Positions 60,305-64,000 of a stretch of 64,000 bases of DNA are shown in pieces. The notes beneath the pieces are model-generated. The model saw nothing but the letters and a program-made list of their open reading frames with translations, searched no databases and had not been told where the DNA came from. The position numbers and the translations under genes are program-made. Position 1 is the stretch's first letter; each line of letters begins with the position of its first letter. The DNA is from Dasypus novemcinctus (Eukaryota > Chordata > Mammalia > Cingulata > Dasypodidae), in NCBI RefSeq assembly GCF_030445035.2, contig NC_080677.1, positions 159,217,169-159,281,168 on the forward strand. The letters run 5' to 3'.

Positions 60305-61000
60305 AAGGAAATATTTTATTTTTTATAATTTTTTTTATTTTTAAAGAAGCTTTACATTACATAAAAAATATAAGGGATCCCCATATGTCCCACTCCCTCC
60401 CCTGCCACACTTCCCCACATTAACAACATCTTTCATTAGTGTCACACATTTGCAACAATTGATGAACACATATTGAAGCATTGCTACTAACTATGGACTA
60501 CAGTTACATTATAGTTTACACTTTGTCCTGCAAAAATTTTTAAGTTATGACAAAATATACAATGGCCTATATCTATCACTGCAATGTCATGAAGGATGAA
60601 TCCAATGTCCTGAAAATGCCCCCATATTATACCTAGTCCTCCTTTCATCCCTCAGAATCTCTGGTGGCCACTTCCTTTACATCAACGATAAAAGTTCCTC
60701 CATTGCTAGAATAATAATGTTTATGGTAGAATAATAATAAGTTCTACTTTAGTCCATTGTTCATTCCCCAATCTTGAGGATTTGGGGATGGTGATGTCCA
60801 CTCTGCTTCTAATTGAGAAGGGGCTTAGATCCCATGGGACAGATGGATGGAGCTATCTTGCTCACAAAATATTCCTTGGGATGGGTGTTGTCCCATCATC
60901 ATCTCCTTGTTAGTTGTCCTGGGTAAATCCAATGAATTGGAGAGTAGGTATTGCAACTCTGCTGAAATTCAGAGCTCAACTAGCACATGGAAGGACCAAA
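60305..61000 (-). mobile_element. LINE-1 3' UTR fragment, reverse orientation
   Basis: Its reverse complement shares gtgtaaactataatgt and the following G-rich segment and tail with the L1 3' fragments at 22.2, 23.0 and 24.0-24.4 kb. It also shares gggggcattttcaggac with the 24.1-kb copy. It is longer and more diverged than those. No open frame. Confidence 0.7.
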
Positions 61001-61429
61001 GTATATATATAATTCTTTAATGCCTTTCTGCTTTAAACAATTTTATCAGTTAACTGGCCAATGACTATCCCCAATTATATTGGATAAGAAGGCTTCTATT
61101 GTAATCAGCAGTTTAGATATAAAGATCAAATGATTCAAACAACACTTAGAAGTGACAGAAAATTTCTAGGAAATTAAATTTTTGCCAGTTCCAATCTTGT
61201 TTTCTATAAGAGAAACTTGCAGTCACTATATAGACAGATATTTCTGGTTGTATCTGAGTCAATTCTACAATTTTGAATAATAAAACTCTCAAAAGAGGGA
61301 CCCAGACCTATTTTTCAAGTCTTCTAAATTTGGTTAGGGCAGAAAAAGAGAGAATGGTTCTAAATTCTAGCCAGATTCTAGAATGTGGATGTTGAAATAT
61401 AATGAACAAACATCCATACAGGGGCAACC

Positions 61430-61690
61430 ACATGATAGGCATCATATAAGAAAAGACTGGAGGTATAAGGCATGGTTCTTGTCTTCCAGAAGCTTATAAC
61501 CTAACTAGAAATAAGTATGCAAATGGATACCATGTGTAACAGCGTAGATTATGTGATGGATGCAGCTAGTAATTGTTAACAAAATAGTAGATCAAGAGGT
61601 ATTTGATCTGGGCCTCGATGGAAATCAATAGGTAAAAATGGAGGAAAGTGGAGAAGACACACTGACTTAACTTCAGTTAAAGGGAATCAC
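61430..61690 (+). repeat. Possible ancient mammalian repeat fragment
   Basis: The text from aggcatcatataagaaaaga through tcttccagaagcttataacc resembles the widespread old repeat also hinted at near 15.95 kb. Low certainty. Confidence 0.35.
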
Positions 61691-63254
61691 ATAAAAAGTA
61701 CAAAGGCAGTAAAATGGAGTTCATCTTTGGAAGACAGTGGGTGGAACTTTTTAGCTGAGGTGGAAGTTTGATCCTCAACACACAGAAACTCCTGGGAGTG
61801 TTCAACTTACTGCAAGGATTTCCCTAAATCTCTTAAGCATGGTTTTCATTAGGTCAAGAATCACTTATTCAGTGAAAAATAGTTATGTCTTATATTTCAT
61901 TTCCATGGCCAAGATTTGGGAAATAATTCATTTTTTGGTTCTTGAATATTTTAACAATCTCCACTGCAACTAAAATCCTCAAAGAGAGCTAATAGTGATT
62001 TTATTAAATAATGGTCTCCTTTAAAATATTTCTCAATCGGTTTAGTTTGTCTTTTGTAGAGGAAATCTATGTGATCCCAATTTGCTGATGTTTTGATCAA
62101 GAAATTGTAAAATTCTAAACTCTCAGAAATTTTCATGTTTTCCAGATGACCTTTGGGTGTTTATTGTATAGCCTGAGAATTCAAGATTGCCTTAGATCCT
62201 ATAATTCCATTTCTAGAGAGGAAAAACCAAAGCAAAAGCCCTTGTGAATCTCCCATTATTGATTTTGTTGATATTCAAATACAAGGAAACATAATGACAC
62301 AACTCTGCAATGCAGTCTAAGCATTTCAGAATATTAAATTTTAAGAAATGGCATAAAATTCAATTTTCTGGCACTGCCTTAAACTAAAACGAGACTATGC
62401 TGCTATACCTTTAAAAAAATGAGCTCCCATTAGTTATGTGGGTTCACGTCCTAGAATCCAAGTTCTAATGAAGAATCTCTAGACATGTGTTTGTCCAAAA
62501 TACAGCTTAGGAAAAAAATACAATCATTAAATTTCTTGTATGGATTACTTTTCCAGAATTTTTCCAGAGATAAATATTTAGGTTACTATCTGTTCAGAAA
62601 TCTCATTATTTCCAAGGAAAGTAGCAACTTATAGATAGAGAAGGCTGCAAGAATTGCCAGAATTTAATATAAAAGGTATACTTAAAGTATACCATTTAGT
62701 TCTCATTATTAACAGTAGATAAATTTGTTGAAATCATGCTGAAATAAAGAAGATGGGCAACCCAGGAATTGTCTGTCACTGTATTATGTGCCTCAAATTT
62801 TTCACTTTTCACATATTTCTGATTTGAGCTCATACAATTCCACTGCAAGGATTTTTTACCTAGGTTATCAATTATCTTATTCTAATATCTAATCAATATT
62901 GTTCACTCCTTACTTAATTTCACTCCAGCATTTGGCATAGCTAAAGCACTTGGCTTCCATTATGTAATATTTTCTTGATTTTCTTTCTACTTCTGTCAGA
63001 TTTCTACAGATTTCTGCAGATTTCTCTTTGTTAGTCTTCCCCTTAAACAATGATAATTCTTAAGGTTCCCCTAAACTTAACCCTTTTTCATTCTCACTCT
63101 ATATACTGTACCCAGATAATTCCATCTAGCCCCATGGTTTCGGTTAGCATCCATAGGCAGTAGGTCCCAAATCCACCTCACACCAATTGCCTACACTCAA
63201 TACCTGGATGCTCAGTGACCTACTGGACATCAACAGGCCCCCAAGTCAAATCAT

Positions 63255-63770
63255 CTCTCTCTTCTGAAACCCACTTTGGTCTTGAATGGCCTGTCTCAGT
63301 GAATGTTTGCACCTAATTGCTCAAAGCAGAAACATAGAAATGAGATTTGATTTCTTTTCTCACTCACATTCCATGCATCAAATGAATCACCAAGCATTTA
63401 ATTCCTTCCTCTTAAATACCTTTAAAGGTCATCTAGTTTTCTCCATCCCCACTGCTACTACACAGCTCCTGACCACCAGCCTGTTCCTACCTTAGCCTCC
63501 TAACTAGTCTCCTGACTGGTTTTGCCCAACTTCTTACGACCCACAATCTATGCTAGCCACAATGTTTTTTTCTAAATGGCACTCTGATCATGTTTTCTGC
63601 CTCATTTATAATCCCCCCAAATCCCAAGTCCTCAGCATGGTGCAAAGCCTTTAAAAAGAACAGGGCAGCCTCATCTCACACCGCTTTCCCTACCCAGGTC
63701 CTACAGGTCCCAGTGGACCACGTGCAGGCCCTCAGCTGAGCCTTTCTTTCTCCCACATCCCCAAACACCT
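63255..63770 (+). repeat. L2 LINE fragment
   Basis: Order and wording fit the L2 3' half: catcaaatgaatcaccaagc, ctccatccccactgctacta, tagcctcctaactagtctcc, gcactctgatcatgttttct and aagtcctcagcatggtgcaa. It is old and non-coding, and the open frame within it is chance. Confidence 0.8.
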
Positions 63771-63815
63771 CGCTTAGCTAAGTCCTGCCTATTCCCCATG
63801 TCTCTTGCTCTAGGT

Positions 63816-63993
63816 CAGTAGTTCTCAAAGGGTAGCATCGGAAAGCATTGGCATGACCTGGAGACTCATTAGAAATGCAAATTTTGGCTTCCATCCCAGA
63901 CTTACTAAATCAAACACTGTGTAGGGTCCAGCAATTTGTATTTTTAAAAACCCTTCAGGTAATAGGATGGAGGCTAAGATTTGAGAACTACTG
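63816..63993. mobile_element. MER5A-like hAT (Charlie) non-autonomous DNA transposon
   Basis: The 178-bp element has terminal inverted repeats cagtagttctcaaa and tttgagaactactg. The interior reads cctggagactcattagaaat and gcaaattttggcttccatcc, as in MER5A. Flanking bases ctctaggt (left) and ctctaag (right, cut by the window edge) fit an 8-bp hAT target duplication. It carries no transposase gene. Confidence 0.85.
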
Positions 63994-64000
63994 CTCTAAG

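Larger units (their letters stand above)
58047..64000 (-). other. GPR158 upstream intron (probably intron 6), partial
   Basis: The acceptor end is at 58047, and the donor lies beyond the window. The recognised repeats are listed separately. The stretches 58.05-58.71, 59.12-60.30 and 61.70-63.25 kb hold no gene that I can support. Confidence 0.8.

Noticed and set aside
1-64000. CRISPR arrays, prokaryotic operons or phage genes
   Set aside because: No regularly spaced repeats or bacterial gene organisation. All repeats are eukaryotic mobile elements or microsatellites.

Overview
The window is mammalian nuclear DNA, almost certainly from an armadillo (Xenarthra, probably Dasypus). At least eight tRNA-derived SINEs of the armadillo-specific DAS type lie in it, with ancient mammalian repeats (MIR, L2, MER5-like) in the background. 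It is AT-rich and gene-poor, and exons are short and far apart. There are no bacterial operons, CRISPR arrays or phage genes. Most long open frames outside the one real gene are reading frames through SINEs, LTRs or decayed LINE-1.

The only protein-coding gene I can support is the 3' part of GPR158, the orphan class C receptor now described as the metabotropic glycine receptor mGlyR. It lies on the minus strand. Five exons, probably 7 to 11 if the gene has the usual 11 exons, are at 58046-57808, 39883-39745, 35031-34926, 31776-31630 and 30820-29351. They join in frame with consensus acceptors. They encode transmembrane helices 4-7, the post-TM7 segment and the long cytoplasmic tail with its CPWE-type motifs. 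A roughly 2.9 kb 3' UTR ends near 26.41 kb, at an AATAAA followed by a GU-rich stretch. Two details stand out: the intron after the second exon uses a GC donor, and an in-frame TAA cuts off the last eight codons of the usual C-terminus.

From 1 to 26.4 kb the DNA is intergenic (downstream of GPR158) and rich in mobile elements. It holds a DAS SINE with perfect target duplications, three solo LTRs, and two minus-strand ERVL/MaLR-like LTR elements (8758-11315 and 16891-19388). These two share an internal gag-like open frame, and the second has another LTR inserted in one of its LTRs. An internally deleted LINE-1 (about 19.55-25.45 kb) has taken at least five later insertions, one of them three layers deep.

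From 26.4 to 64 kb the DNA is GPR158 3' UTR, exons and introns. The 18 kb intron between exons 7 and 8 holds an 8 kb decayed LINE-1 in antisense to the gene, several DAS SINEs, a SNORD13 (U13) retro-pseudogene and a U6 pseudogene that looks like a U6-L1 chimera. The upstream intron (58.05-64 kb) holds a DAS SINE, a reversed LINE-1 3' end, an L2 and a complete MER5A-like hAT element at the window edge. I found no novel gene system. The unusual points are the receptor's C-terminus and splice donor, the small-RNA retro-pseudogenes, the nested insertions and a 94% identical 67-bp inverted repeat.
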